The notes: generated from the letters alone by a model not told the origin. Positions 25,859 to 34,519 are shown, counted from the first letter of the stretch. The stretch is DNA of 51,025 bases from Candidatus Cloacimonadota bacterium (GCA_029567705.1 JAKPXC010000058.1:1-51025); one strand, 5' to 3'. Numbers and translations are program-made.

Positions 25859-27298
25859 GTGGCAAAAACATTACTAAACCTCAAGCTGAATTATAAAGGC
25901 AAAAACCTGGACATAGCCAAATATGGACGCGACTTCACCAATAAGCTCTTTATTGGTTCAAACAAGTATCTCTTTTGGCAGATCCTGGATCCCAAATTCC
26001 CGGATAAACACCTCTTCCTCACCGCCTCCGGAGGAGATTTCTATCTCCAGCTTGTTCCCGGCAGCAAGGTATCTTGCGTAAAAGGTGGCACGGAAGTGGA
26101 TCAGGCTTATCTGACCAGCAACAAGATCCTCACCGGTAATAGCCTCAAGCTTAGCCCGGATATGACCGGTTCAGTAGCCCTGAACCCGGATTGGGAGATC
26201 AAGTTTGAATTCAGTGAGCCCTGGGTAAGTGTTCTGACTGAAGAGCAGAGACAGGTTGTGGCTCAATACTCACGTCGTGCAGAACTCTCCAGCACTGAGA
26301 GATTCAACCGCGCCATGATGTTTGGTATCACTGCCTTAGCTATCCTCTTCATTCTGGTTTATGACCTCTGGCTCAAGCCGACTGATACAGGAGTGGCAGA
26401 TCTGGAAGCCCGTTTACAACAACTGGCCACCAGAGTGACCCCTGCCGTGGAAGCCCAAACTTCCACCTTTGAAGCCGAAGAACCGGAAACACCTGCAGAA
26501 ACCGGACAAGAACAGCAACAGGCCCAAACCGGGCAACAAGCCCGTCCCGGATCCCAAACCGGTTCTACCCAAGGCACAGCCGGTTCTGCTGCAGCCAGTT
26601 TTGGACTGGGTGATTTCAATGCCAGTGCTACCCAAAGACCCATGCAGGTCGTTGCGGTAACCGGCTCTGAAGTCTTTGGTGCCACTCGTCCCGGTGGAAG
26701 ACCCGGTGGCAGTGGAACAAGTGGTCCTGGAGCTTCCGGACCCGGTGGCGGTATTGCTGCCAATTTCAACCCCGGTGCTACATCTGTGGCAGGGGCTGAT
26801 CTGGGCGCTGTCGCAACCCGCGGTCCCAATGTTGCCGGCACCAGCATCCGTCCTCAGGGCGGAGTGGCTGTGGTAACAGGTGATGCCAGCAGAGTAGCTC
26901 CGATCGGACGTCCTGTGGCTCAGACTGCTGCTCAGCAGAGTGTGAAGACCAGCTTCACGACTCAAAGCGTAGCAACTGTATCCGAAGGCAGCATCCAGAG
27001 TGCACCGGCAGAATCTCAGGCGACTTATGCCACTATCGCTGCCCGTGTGAACAGCCTCAAAGGCCGTATCAACCAAGCCTTTGTTGCAGAATACAATGTG
27101 CAGCCTCAGGCCGGGTCTGTCGCCATCACCCTATATATAGGTAATGATGGTTCAGTTCGTGCTGCGGATGTTGTTCCCCAAAGTGGTGATCTCACTACTC
27201 AGTTCCTGCAAAAGGTACAGCAACAGGTACTGACTTGGAGATTCAGCGTTTCCGAAATGGCCAAGTACCGTTTCGTGATGCAATTCAGAAGAAACTAG
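25859..27298 (+). CDS. TonB/AgmX-like energy transducer with large cytoplasmic N-terminal domain
   Basis: 479 residues from GTG 25859, with GGAGGT 5 nt upstream, overlapping the previous stop region. Residues 1-145 are a beta-rich domain with no signal, so cytoplasmic. A single TM spans 152-171 (MMFGITALAILFILVYDLWL). Residues ~180-380 are a Gln/Pro/Gly/Ala-rich flexible region suited to crossing the periplasm. Residues ~385-479 form a TonB/AgmX-type C-terminal domain (LYIGNDGSVRAADVVPQSGD...VLTWRFSVS). Ordinary TonB has only a few cytoplasmic residues, so the large N-terminal domain is notable and recalls the AgmX/PglI proteins of gliding and secretion machines. It ends the operon at a strong terminator. 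Confidence 0.82.
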   Translation: MAKTLLNLKLNYKGKNLDIAKYGRDFTNKLFIGSNKYLFWQILDPKFPDKHLFLTASGGDFYLQLVPGSKVSCVKGGTEVDQAYLTSNKILTGNSLKLSPDMTGSVALNPDWEIKFEFSEPWVSVLTEEQRQVVAQYSRRAELSSTERFNRAMMFGITALAILFILVYDLWLKPTDTGVADLEARLQQLATRVTPAVEAQTSTFEAEEPETPAETGQEQQQAQTGQQARPGSQTGSTQGTAGSAAASFGLGDFNASATQRPMQVVAVTGSEVFGATRPGGRPGGSGTSGPGASGPGGGIAANFNPGATSVAGADLGAVATRGPNVAGTSIRPQGGVAVVTGDASRVAPIGRPVAQTAAQQSVKTSFTTQSVATVSEGSIQSAPAESQATYATIAARVNSLKGRINQAFVAEYNVQPQAGSVAITLYIGNDGSVRAADVVPQSGDLTTQFLQKVQQQVLTWRFSVSEMAKYRFVMQFRRN

Positions 27299-27316
27299 CC
27301 TCAATATAACTAACCT

Positions 27317-27356
27317 GAAAGGAGCTTTACCCCCGGGTGAAGCTCCTTTCTTTATA
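27317..27356 (+). terminator. Strong terminator after the TPR-ExbBD-TonB operon
   Basis: GAAAGGAGCTT (27317-27327) pairs perfectly with AAGCTCCTTTC (27340-27350), with an inner ACCC/GGGT extension, followed by TTTATATCTT. Confidence 0.92.
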
Positions 27357-27380
27357 TCTTATCCTCCGGTCACTTTTCAA

Positions 27381-27409
27381 TTGACAGGCTGGTCACAAAA
27401 CCAAGGCTT
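27381..27409 (+). promoter_or_regulatory. Putative leaderless priA promoter
   Basis: TTGACA at 27381-27386 begins exactly 35 nt before the A of ATG 27416; AGGCTT lies at 17-nt spacing. There is no Shine-Dalgarno. The same distance separates TTGACC and the ATG of yraN. Transcription would start at or next to the A of the start codon. Confidence 0.45.
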
Positions 27410-27415
27410 GCTTCT

Positions 27416-29785
27416 ATGTATTATAACAAGGTTCATTTGCAGATAGGAACAAAGGATTTCACCTATTGTTCCGAGACCAGAATTGCCCCGGGTCTGAGAG
27501 TGCTGGTCTCGTTCAACCGTAAGCTCCAATTGGGCATATCCGGAGAGGAAGTGAGGCAGCTTTCTGCCAGGGACATCAAGTATCTGCCCATAGAAGAAGT
27601 GCTGGATTCCGAGCCGCTCTTTGCCCCAAACTTGCTGAAACTGGCGGAGTGGATGGCGGAGTATTACCATACGGCCTTGGGACGCGTCCTCTTTGCCTGT
27701 CTGCCTTCCTATCTGCAGCCTGATCTGGACACCCAGATCCGCTGGCTGGAGCAGAATGAAGCTCCCGAGGAATGTGTTGCACTCCGAAGACTGCTGCCGG
27801 ACGATCAATACTACAACCTCAGTGAGCTGCACAAAGCCAATCCCCGGGTCCCGGTCTATCGTCTGGCCGAGCTGGCCGAGTCACTTGGCTATGTGGAACT
27901 CAAACGTAAACTGGCGCATAAAGATAAACAGAAGACCGTGAATTACGTTCGTCTGCTGGAAAAGCTTGCGGATAGCTCAATCCTCCCGGCTAAACAGCTT
28001 GAAGCCTATAGCCTGATCGAAGCCGCCGAGGGAGAGATTCCTCTGGCTGAGCTCTCTCACCTGGTTTCCTACAGCAGCCTTAAAGCTTTGGCGAAGAAAG
28101 GCGTCATCGAAATCTACCCCCGCAAGCTGGATCACCGTATGCTGATTGTCCCCGGCAAAGAAGCTGCCAAGACCATAGTTTTAAACGATGAACAGGAAAC
28201 AGCCATCGCTGCTATCCGCCAGGGTAAGGGAGACTTCAATGTCAACCTGCTCTATGGCATCACCGGCAGTGGGAAAACCGAGGTTTATCTGGAAATCATC
28301 TCAGACTATCTAACCATAAACAAAGCCGTGATCTTCCTGATCCCGGAGATTGCCCTCACTCCGCAGATGGTAGATCGTTTTTCGGCTCGATTTGGGGATA
28401 ACCTTGCCATCATGCACTCCCAGCTCTCGGAACGCGACCGCCTGGAGCAATGGAAACGGATTAAAGCTGGAGCCTGCCGTCTGGTGGTCGGAGCCCGCAG
28501 CGCCATCTTCTCACCCGTGCAGAATCTTGGGCTGATTATTGTAGATGAAGAACACGAACAGAGCTACAAACAGGATACTGCCCCCCGCTACAATGGCAGA
28601 GATATTGCTGTGGTGAGGGCAAAGATCGAGAGCGCTCAGGTGATACTGGGCAGTGCCACACCCTCGCTGGAATCCTGGCACAATGCTGAGCTGGGGAAAT
28701 ACCGTCTGCAGAAGCTTTTGAAGCGTCCCATGTCCTTCACTCTACCCAAGGTGCGCATCATCGACCTCAGAGATGAACAGATGGATAATCTGCTCACCGG
28801 AGAGCTGATCAGCGCTATCCAGACCCGTTTGGAGAACAAGCAGCAGGTGATTCTCTTCCAAAACCGCCGGGGATATTCCTCCTTCCTGCAGTGTCTCAAG
28901 TGTGGGGAACTGGTAAAGTGCAGCAATTGCGAAATCTCCATGTATTACCACCGGGATCGGGAGGAAGTGCATTGCCACTATTGCGGCAACCACTATCCCA
29001 GCCCCCGCAAGTGCTCATCTTGCGGCGGACACAGCTTTTCCCACGGTGCTTCCGGCACTCAGAAGCTGGAGCAGATCGTCTCCCTGCTTTTTCCGGACGC
29101 CAAGCTGCTCCGGATGGATTCGGACAGCACCCGGGAACGCGACCGCTATAAACACATGTATGACAAAATGAAAGCCCGTGAGGTGGACATTTTGTTGGGA
29201 ACCCAAATGATCTCCAAAGGGTTGGACTTCCCGGGAGTAACGCTGGTGGGTATTGTGAATGCAGATATCTCTCTGAATGTGCCGGATTTCCGTTCCGCAG
29301 AACGCACTTTCCAGCTCCTTACCCAAGTGGCGGGACGTTCCGGACGGGGTGAAGATGCCGGAGAAGTGATTATCCAGACCTATAATCCACATCACTATGC
29401 CATTGCCCACGCAGCCAATCAGGATTATCCGGCCTTTGCCACCGAGGAGATGAGCTATCGCAAGCGGCTCTTGTATCCGCCCTTTTTCCGTTTGGCCAGG
29501 ATTGTCTTCCAAAGCAAGGATTCCGGGCTGCTTCAATCCGAAATGGAGAGGCTTGAGGCTTTCCTTCTCTCAAGACCTTTTGGGATAGAAGAGGATAAGC
29601 TGCAACTTTTGGGACCAGTTCCAGCTCCCTTCAGCCGTTTGAACAACCTTTACCGTCAACACCTGATTATCAAAGCTGCCCATCCTGGCTTGATCCGGGA
29701 GTGTTTGGCACAAATCATGGATAAGTTTAAACTGAGGGGTTCGATCAGTACCTACACAGACGTCGACCCCCTCTCCCTGATGTGA
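27416..29785 (+). CDS. priA: Primosomal replication restart helicase PriA
   Basis: 789 residues. The N-terminus (MYYNKVHLQIGTKDFTYCSE) fits the 3'-DNA-binding domain, supporting the start despite the missing ribosome site. Helicase motifs: Walker A GITGSGKTEVY (~281-291), DEEH (~377-380), GSATPSLES, and motif VI-like QVAGRSGRG. Eight cysteines between ~492 and ~540 (CLKC, CSNC, CHYC, CSSC) bind two zinc ions. PriA reloads the replisome at stalled forks. The next gene starts 8 nt after the stop. Confidence 0.97.
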   Translation: MYYNKVHLQIGTKDFTYCSETRIAPGLRVLVSFNRKLQLGISGEEVRQLSARDIKYLPIEEVLDSEPLFAPNLLKLAEWMAEYYHTALGRVLFACLPSYLQPDLDTQIRWLEQNEAPEECVALRRLLPDDQYYNLSELHKANPRVPVYRLAELAESLGYVELKRKLAHKDKQKTVNYVRLLEKLADSSILPAKQLEAYSLIEAAEGEIPLAELSHLVSYSSLKALAKKGVIEIYPRKLDHRMLIVPGKEAAKTIVLNDEQETAIAAIRQGKGDFNVNLLYGITGSGKTEVYLEIISDYLTINKAVIFLIPEIALTPQMVDRFSARFGDNLAIMHSQLSERDRLEQWKRIKAGACRLVVGARSAIFSPVQNLGLIIVDEEHEQSYKQDTAPRYNGRDIAVVRAKIESAQVILGSATPSLESWHNAELGKYRLQKLLKRPMSFTLPKVRIIDLRDEQMDNLLTGELISAIQTRLENKQQVILFQNRRGYSSFLQCLKCGELVKCSNCEISMYYHRDREEVHCHYCGNHYPSPRKCSSCGGHSFSHGASGTQKLEQIVSLLFPDAKLLRMDSDSTRERDRYKHMYDKMKAREVDILLGTQMISKGLDFPGVTLVGIVNADISLNVPDFRSAERTFQLLTQVAGRSGRGEDAGEVIIQTYNPHHYAIAHAANQDYPAFATEEMSYRKRLLYPPFFRLARIVFQSKDSGLLQSEMERLEAFLLSRPFGIEEDKLQLLGPVPAPFSRLNNLYRQHLIIKAAHPGLIRECLAQIMDKFKLRGSISTYTDVDPLSLM

Positions 29786-29792
29786 GGTATAC

Positions 29793-30500
29793 ATGAAAAA
29801 GCCGGATTGGCCCAAACTAATCTTCTATCTCAGGATTGTCTTTATTCTCATAACTTTCGGTGCAGTGGTCTACAATCTGATCTCCAGAGATTGGGAATTG
29901 ATGCTCAGCTCAGTCTTAACGCTGGTGCTCTTTATCTTCACCAGCTATCTCTCCAGAAAGGACTCGCTGCATCTTCCTCCCTTGTTTCAAGTCTTCATCC
30001 TGCTCTTTATCTTTGGCAGCATGTATCTGGGAGAAATCCGGGATTTCTATTATAAATACCGCTGGTGGGACACAATGCTGCACAGCAGCTCGGCAATGAT
30101 CCTGGCACTCACGGGCTACATCATGGTCTATGTGCTGAACCGCGATAAAGATATAGACCTGAAGCTCAGTCCCTTCTTCATTTCTCTCTTTAGTTTTTGC
30201 TTTGCCTTGATGGTGGGAATCATTTGGGAAATCTTTGAGTATGGAGTGGACAGCCTGATTGGCGGCAATATGCAGAAAGCCAGAGGCTTGTTACTCCCCG
30301 ACGGAAGTTACGAAAGCAGATTGGGCTTGATAGATACTATGAACGATCTCATTGTGGATGCCATCGGAGCCTTCATAGTCTCCGCTTTGGGTTACTATTA
30401 TGCCAAGAAGCGCAGCCCCGGCGAAAACACCTTCACCAAGCTCAAAGAAGAGCTAATCGATGAGAATCCGGAGCTCTTTGATACTCAAGAGGAGAGCTAG
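29793..30500 (+). CDS. Integral membrane protein, DUF2238/YjdF-like
   Basis: 235 residues, starting 8 nt after priA. Six or so hydrophobic segments lie in the first ~200 residues. The conserved patterns WWDTMLHSSSAMILALTGY (~88-106) and GIIWEIFEYGVDSLIGG...DTMNDLIVDAIGAF (~145-195), with charged residues in or next to membrane helices, match the DUF2238/YjdF group. Its function is unknown. The C-terminus is a short acidic cytoplasmic tail. Cotranscribed with priA by position. Confidence 0.75.
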   Translation: MKKPDWPKLIFYLRIVFILITFGAVVYNLISRDWELMLSSVLTLVLFIFTSYLSRKDSLHLPPLFQVFILLFIFGSMYLGEIRDFYYKYRWWDTMLHSSSAMILALTGYIMVYVLNRDKDIDLKLSPFFISLFSFCFALMVGIIWEIFEYGVDSLIGGNMQKARGLLLPDGSYESRLGLIDTMNDLIVDAIGAFIVSALGYYYAKKRSPGENTFTKLKEELIDENPELFDTQEES

Positions 30501-30658
30501 GCCGGCAATCTATAGAGCTCAGATCCAGCCTATCAAATATCCTTTTATTACCATTCCTTCTTGGGACATTTTTATTGAACTTCTCCAGTTTCCCTTGTGA
30601 ACTTCCTGCGTTCCAGACCTTGTTACAATAATCCCATCGTATCAAGCAAAGAAAGTTG

Positions 30659-30686
30659 TTGACAAGTGCCCTAGGTTTTTTATTAT
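30659..30686 (+). promoter_or_regulatory. Promoter of the histidine kinase gene (TTGACA-16-TATTAT)
   Basis: TTGACA at 30659-30664 and TATTAT at 30681-30686, 16 nt apart, give a start near 30693 and a very short leader with GGAG before ATG 30704. The best-formed promoter of the window. Confidence 0.65.
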
Positions 30687-30703
30687 TCAAGCTGGAGACA
30701 AAA

Positions 30704-32656
30704 ATGAAACGTGCTTTTAATGATACAGAATTCCAAGCCAGTATCCAACTGGCAGACGATATAATGCAAACTGAGAGACAGGAAGCGCTCAAGCTTTTTG
30801 CCAAGCTGGAGCTATACTATTCCGAGGTGGATTTTACCGGGCATCCCGCTGCGGAGATTCAGACCCTCACGGGTCTGGCCAGATACCGCATTGAAGAGCG
30901 GGAATTGCAGATAGCCGAAGAGCTGATGCAAAAAGCCCTTAAGATAGCTGAAGAACATAACCTTCCGGACGAGATAATCCGCGTTAAGTCTGCTTTGGCC
31001 GTGGTTTATTCTTTGCGGGGAGAACAGGTCTCTGCCATTACCACCTGGGAAGACCTGATGGAAAACATGGATGAAGACCACTACATGTGGAACACGATCG
31101 TGACCAATCTGATCGTGGCCTACGGCTATACGAAGCAATTCTACCATGCTATCGATTTATCTTTCAAGCTGCTGGAATTCTATGACAATCACGAGAACCC
31201 CGGAGGACGCCTGATAGCTTTGATCAATTTGGGCAATGCCTACAGATCCAAAAGTGATGCAGACAAGGCGGAAAAGTGTTATAGAGAAGCCATTAACATC
31301 GCCAAAGAGATAGAAAACTATCCTTACCTCAGCTATGCACTCAGCAACCTGAGTATGAATCTTTCAGATCAAAAGCGTCACGAAGAGGCCTTCGATGTGG
31401 CTCAGCAAGCTCTGGAACTGCATAGGGACTATTTCTCCGAAGCTCATGTGGGCAGTTCTTATGCCAATATTGGCTCCATCCTCTTGAAGTCCGACCGGAA
31501 TGAGGAAGCCCTGGACTATCTTCAGAAAGCCTTGGTAATCTTTGGGAATTACGACGATGTCGCCGAGCTGATAGGAGTGGAGCAAAACCTGGGCCAGGCC
31601 TATCTGCGGCTCAACCGTCCCGAAGAAGCTCTGCCTCATCTGCTCAAGGGGAAAGAACTCAGCCTCTCCAAAGACTACCAGCAATCCCACTCAAAAGCCT
31701 GTCAGGTTTTGGCAGAATACTATGAATCCCAAGGTGACTATACCAATATGGCAGCCGAATATAAGAGACTGGCAGAGATACAAACCGAGCTATACGAAGA
31801 AGTTTCCTCAAACATGATCTCCCGCCAGGAATCTGAGTATCTGCGCAGAAAGATAGAGATGCAAAACGACAATCTGAAGCAGAAGAATCAAGAACTGGAA
31901 GAATCCAATGCCCTCGTAAGTAAACAGGCTGCCGAGCTTAAAGAAAGCAATGCCGAGCTGCAAAACTCGTTGGATACTCTGAACAAGCTGGTTTCCTTGA
32001 TCTCACACGATGTGCGCGGTCCCGCCTCCAGCATCTCCTCTGCCCTACGCATGATACTGGATGATGAATTTGATGAAGACCTGAAGAAAGTGCTGATGGA
32101 TGATATGATCCGTTCTATGGATGGAATCACGGATCTTGTGACTGAGATTCTGCTCTGGATCCAATCCCGCCGATACAGCTCCGGCTTGGAGGAAATGATG
32201 CACGAAACCGAACTCATCCCTCTAATCAACAGCACCATGGAACTCCATAAAAGCCAGGTAGGCACAAAAAACATCACGGTCCAAAGGGACTTTAACAATC
32301 TGCAGATCTCAGCCTTTACAGAACCCATCACGCTTAAAATTGTGCTGCGAAACATTATCAGCAATGCCATCAAATTCACTCCCGATAAAGGCACCATAAA
32401 ACTTAGCACCATCCAGACAGACACGCATGCCCTCATCATGATAGAAGACAACGGCGTGGGAATGGATCAGGAGAAGATCGATCTGCTTCTGCGCCAGGAA
32501 CTTCGCTCCAGCCCTGGTACAAACCAGGAAGAAGGAAGCGGAATGGGCCTGCAGCTTAGCCTTGGTTACCTCAAACTGCTTGGTGCCGATCTGGATCTTA
32601 AGAGCAATCCCGGCATTGGAACACTCTTTACGATCTACCTGCCGCTGAAGGCATAA
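30704..32656 (+). CDS. Cytoplasmic TPR sensor histidine kinase
   Basis: 650 residues from ATG 30704 (GGAG 6 nt upstream; an in-frame TTG at 30656 overlaps the -35 box and is rejected). Residues ~40-350 are TPR repeats (e.g. LINLGNAYRSKSDADKAEKCYREAINIAKE, SYANIGSILLKSDRNEEALDYLQKA in part). A coiled coil (~375-425) leads to the dimerisation box LISHDVRGP with phosphoacceptor His435. The ATPase follows: N box (LRNIISNAIKFTP), G1 (IEDNGVGMDQ), G2 (GSGMGLQLSLGYL). There is no transmembrane segment, so it senses an internal or protein signal through the TPRs. No response regulator is nearby. Confidence 0.93.
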   Translation: MKRAFNDTEFQASIQLADDIMQTERQEALKLFAKLELYYSEVDFTGHPAAEIQTLTGLARYRIEERELQIAEELMQKALKIAEEHNLPDEIIRVKSALAVVYSLRGEQVSAITTWEDLMENMDEDHYMWNTIVTNLIVAYGYTKQFYHAIDLSFKLLEFYDNHENPGGRLIALINLGNAYRSKSDADKAEKCYREAINIAKEIENYPYLSYALSNLSMNLSDQKRHEEAFDVAQQALELHRDYFSEAHVGSSYANIGSILLKSDRNEEALDYLQKALVIFGNYDDVAELIGVEQNLGQAYLRLNRPEEALPHLLKGKELSLSKDYQQSHSKACQVLAEYYESQGDYTNMAAEYKRLAEIQTELYEEVSSNMISRQESEYLRRKIEMQNDNLKQKNQELEESNALVSKQAAELKESNAELQNSLDTLNKLVSLISHDVRGPASSISSALRMILDDEFDEDLKKVLMDDMIRSMDGITDLVTEILLWIQSRRYSSGLEEMMHETELIPLINSTMELHKSQVGTKNITVQRDFNNLQISAFTEPITLKIVLRNIISNAIKFTPDKGTIKLSTIQTDTHALIMIEDNGVGMDQEKIDLLLRQELRSSPGTNQEEGSGMGLQLSLGYLKLLGADLDLKSNPGIGTLFTIYLPLKA

Positions 32657-32662
32657 CTCAGA

Positions 32663-32760
32663 AAGTGACTAGTAACTAGTGATTAGTGACTAGAGCTGCT
32701 GCTGTCGCTGGTTAGTGAACAGAGAACAGAAAATGACGAGTAACAAGTAACGAGTTACAA
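32663..32760. repeat. Degenerate heptamer tract 2
   Basis: Fills the gap after the kinase gene: GTGACTA, GTAACTA, GTGATTA, GTGACTA then GAGCTGCTGC, followed by a second series (GTTAGTGAACAG, GAGAACAG, ATGACGAG, TAACAAG, TAACGAG) ending in GTGCTGC. Same unit and same GAGCTGC/GTGCTGC ending as tracts 1 and 3. Confidence 0.7.
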
Positions 32761-32776
32761 GTGCTGCGGAGGATAT

Positions 32777-34144
32777 ATGAGTTACGTACATCTACATACG
32801 CATAGCCAGTTCAGTTGGTTGGATGGTGCCTGCATCATTGATGATCTGGTGCAGAGAGCCGTGGAATTGAAAATGCCGGCTGTATCTATCACAGACCGGA
32901 ACAGCGTGGCCGGTGCTTCCCTATTGTGGCATCGGTGTATCAAGGCCGGGATCAAGCCGATCATCGGGTTGGAGATTGAAGTATTAAACGATCCGGGAGA
33001 TGGCAGAGCCTTTTCCGTGATCCTGCTGGCCAAGAATGGCTCCGGTTACGAGAATCTCTGCCGCTTGATCACTCTGGCTTATGAGCGGGACCCCTTTAAC
33101 CCCAGGATCATCAAAACCCAGCTTCGGGACCATGCTCAAGACCTGATCTGCCTCTCCTTCAGCGTGGTGGGAGAGCTTTGCACTCTGCTTCTGGAAGGCT
33201 GTGACGAGGCGGCAAGGCAGGTATCAGATTGGTATTATGAGGTCTTTGGAGAGGATTACTATTACGAACTGCAGTATCACGGCCTCCCCAAAGAAGCGAT
33301 TGCCATGAACAAGCTGCTGAATCTTACCTACATGACCGGTATTCCCGTGGTGCTCACCAACGATTGCCACTACCTGGAACCTAAAGAATCCTCCGCCATC
33401 GATGCTCTGAACTGCCTCAGAAAGGGGATCGACTTCAGCCACCCGGAGGCTAAACGCTTCGCCTGCAACGAATACTATTTCAAGACTCCCAAGGAGATGA
33501 AAGCGCTATATCAATTCCCGGCCCGGGCCATCAAGAACACCCTTGCCATAGCTGAAAAGATCAACGTAACCGATGGTTATATCCCCGTTTCTGACGACAC
33601 TCTCAGTGTAGCCGGAGTGGTAAATATCCTCCGCACCTTTTCCCACTCCCCGGGGATCGATTTCAAGCCCAACAGCAAGCATATAAACGTTTCCCTGATG
33701 GATTGTAAATCTGCCGATCTGCTGAAGCATCTCCGCAAGAAACTGCCGGATTACGATATCCTCCAGTTTACGGAATATGAACCCTGGATGCCCCAAGCAA
33801 TCTATGCAGAAGTCTTGAAGACGATGAGAGTTCCGGAAGCGAAGATCAGGGAACTCTGTGAAGTGATTCCGCCCGAGGCAAAGACACTGCTGGAAGCATT
33901 TCTGATCAGCACCGATTTCTCCTGCCTTTCCAGTGAGGACTTCGTCTGTGAATCAGCCTTCAGAATAGCCGATACTCTGATCGATACCTTCAAAGAAGAA
34001 AGACCGCTCGAGCAAAACATCGCCTTGATCCCAAAGGATATGGCCATACCGGTTGTCCGAGATAGTGATGGTATCCACAGGGCTCAGTACGACTCCCAAT
34101 TCATCTCCGAACTGGGCTTAATCAGTCTGGAGTTCAGACCGTAA
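32777..34144 (+). CDS. Shortened, catalytically dead DnaE paralogue (PHP and partial palm)
   Basis: 455 residues; GGAGGA precedes ATG 32777. Residues 1-275 align without large gaps to the PHP domain of DnaE (HLHTHSQFSWLDGA; TNDCHYLE; NTLAIAEKIN). The metal set is partly lost: ITDHGN is ITDRNS (His41 to Arg), RHH becomes RAF, and the CLSAC cysteine is Ser. The GRGSAAGS part of the palm is deleted. The remainder aligns to DnaE ~390-555: PDIDIDF corresponds to KHINVSL, and the third catalytic Asp (LKMDILG) to Glu in ISLEFRP, where the protein ends. Family members from this deletion cannot polymerise. The frame is intact over 1.4 kb and has a good ribosome site, so a structural or regulatory role is likelier than decay. 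Confidence 0.85.
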   Translation: MSYVHLHTHSQFSWLDGACIIDDLVQRAVELKMPAVSITDRNSVAGASLLWHRCIKAGIKPIIGLEIEVLNDPGDGRAFSVILLAKNGSGYENLCRLITLAYERDPFNPRIIKTQLRDHAQDLICLSFSVVGELCTLLLEGCDEAARQVSDWYYEVFGEDYYYELQYHGLPKEAIAMNKLLNLTYMTGIPVVLTNDCHYLEPKESSAIDALNCLRKGIDFSHPEAKRFACNEYYFKTPKEMKALYQFPARAIKNTLAIAEKINVTDGYIPVSDDTLSVAGVVNILRTFSHSPGIDFKPNSKHINVSLMDCKSADLLKHLRKKLPDYDILQFTEYEPWMPQAIYAEVLKTMRVPEAKIRELCEVIPPEAKTLLEAFLISTDFSCLSSEDFVCESAFRIADTLIDTFKEERPLEQNIALIPKDMAIPVVRDSDGIHRAQYDSQFISELGLISLEFRP

Positions 34145-34241
34145 CTGGATACTAGGGAAAATAACTATAAACCGTAGATAGATAGCTCCCCTGACTTGCC
34201 CCATTAATAGCGAGAAAATTCTCTTTTTTTGCTGATAAGCT
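34145..34241. other. 3' flank of the DnaE paralogue with weak terminator-like T run
   Basis: First part of the 609-nt gap 34145-34753. A weak hairpin GAGAA/TTCTC (34212-34223) precedes seven T (34224-34230), a poor terminator. Otherwise no signal is seen before the palindromic repeat at 34242. Confidence 0.35.
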
Positions 34242-34326
34242 GCCGACTCTTCACCGTGTCTTGCAGGACTCTTCCCGAACAAAGTGTTCGGGAAGAGTCG
34301 GCCAAGAGTCGACGAAGAGTCGGGGA
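34242..34326. repeat. GACTCTTC palindromic repeat, copy 2
   Basis: Same organisation as the copy at 7958, with the core stem GACTCTTCCCGAACA / TGTTCGGGAAGAGTC perfectly paired around AAG, the left flank GACTCTTCACCGTGTCTTGC, and GAAGAGTC-like units repeated on the right. The core is separated from the outer units by GG or GA dinucleotides. Confidence 0.85.
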
Positions 34327-34387
34327 CACATCCGGAATGATCAGAGAATCAATAATGAATTGTGATTGAAACTACGTACTCAGCTCT

Positions 34388-34421
34388 ATACATACGACAG
34401 ATTATAGCGAGGGTGCGAAGC
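34388..34421. repeat. Partial copy of the 7684 MITE-like arm
   Basis: ATACGACAGATTATAGCGAG and the following GGTGCGAAGC repeat the left arm of the element at 7684-7722 with a short internal deletion (GGAGC lost). No right arm in inverted orientation is seen here. Confidence 0.65.
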
Positions 34422-34437
34422 AGCGGGGACTGCTACC

Positions 34438-34510
34438 TTTGGAGTTCATGCCGGCTAGCTAACTTATACAATATCTCCAGACTACACAGCCGGCATGGAC
34501 TTCAAGCATT
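34438..34510 (+). repeat. Covarying hairpin repeat, copy B1
   Basis: GGAGTTCATGCCGGC (34441-34455) pairs with GCCGGCATGGACTTC (34489-34503) over 15 positions including two G-U pairs, around a 33-nt loop. The outer GGAGTTCA / TGGACTTC ends are shared with copies at 34520-34650 (minus) and 47712-47806 (plus); the inner arm is different in each. Confidence 0.75.
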
Positions 34511-34519
34511 GGGTGGTTA

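Noticed and set aside
30656-30703. TTG start for the histidine kinase
   Set aside because: It would lie inside the TTGACA box; ATG 30704 has GGAG at correct spacing.
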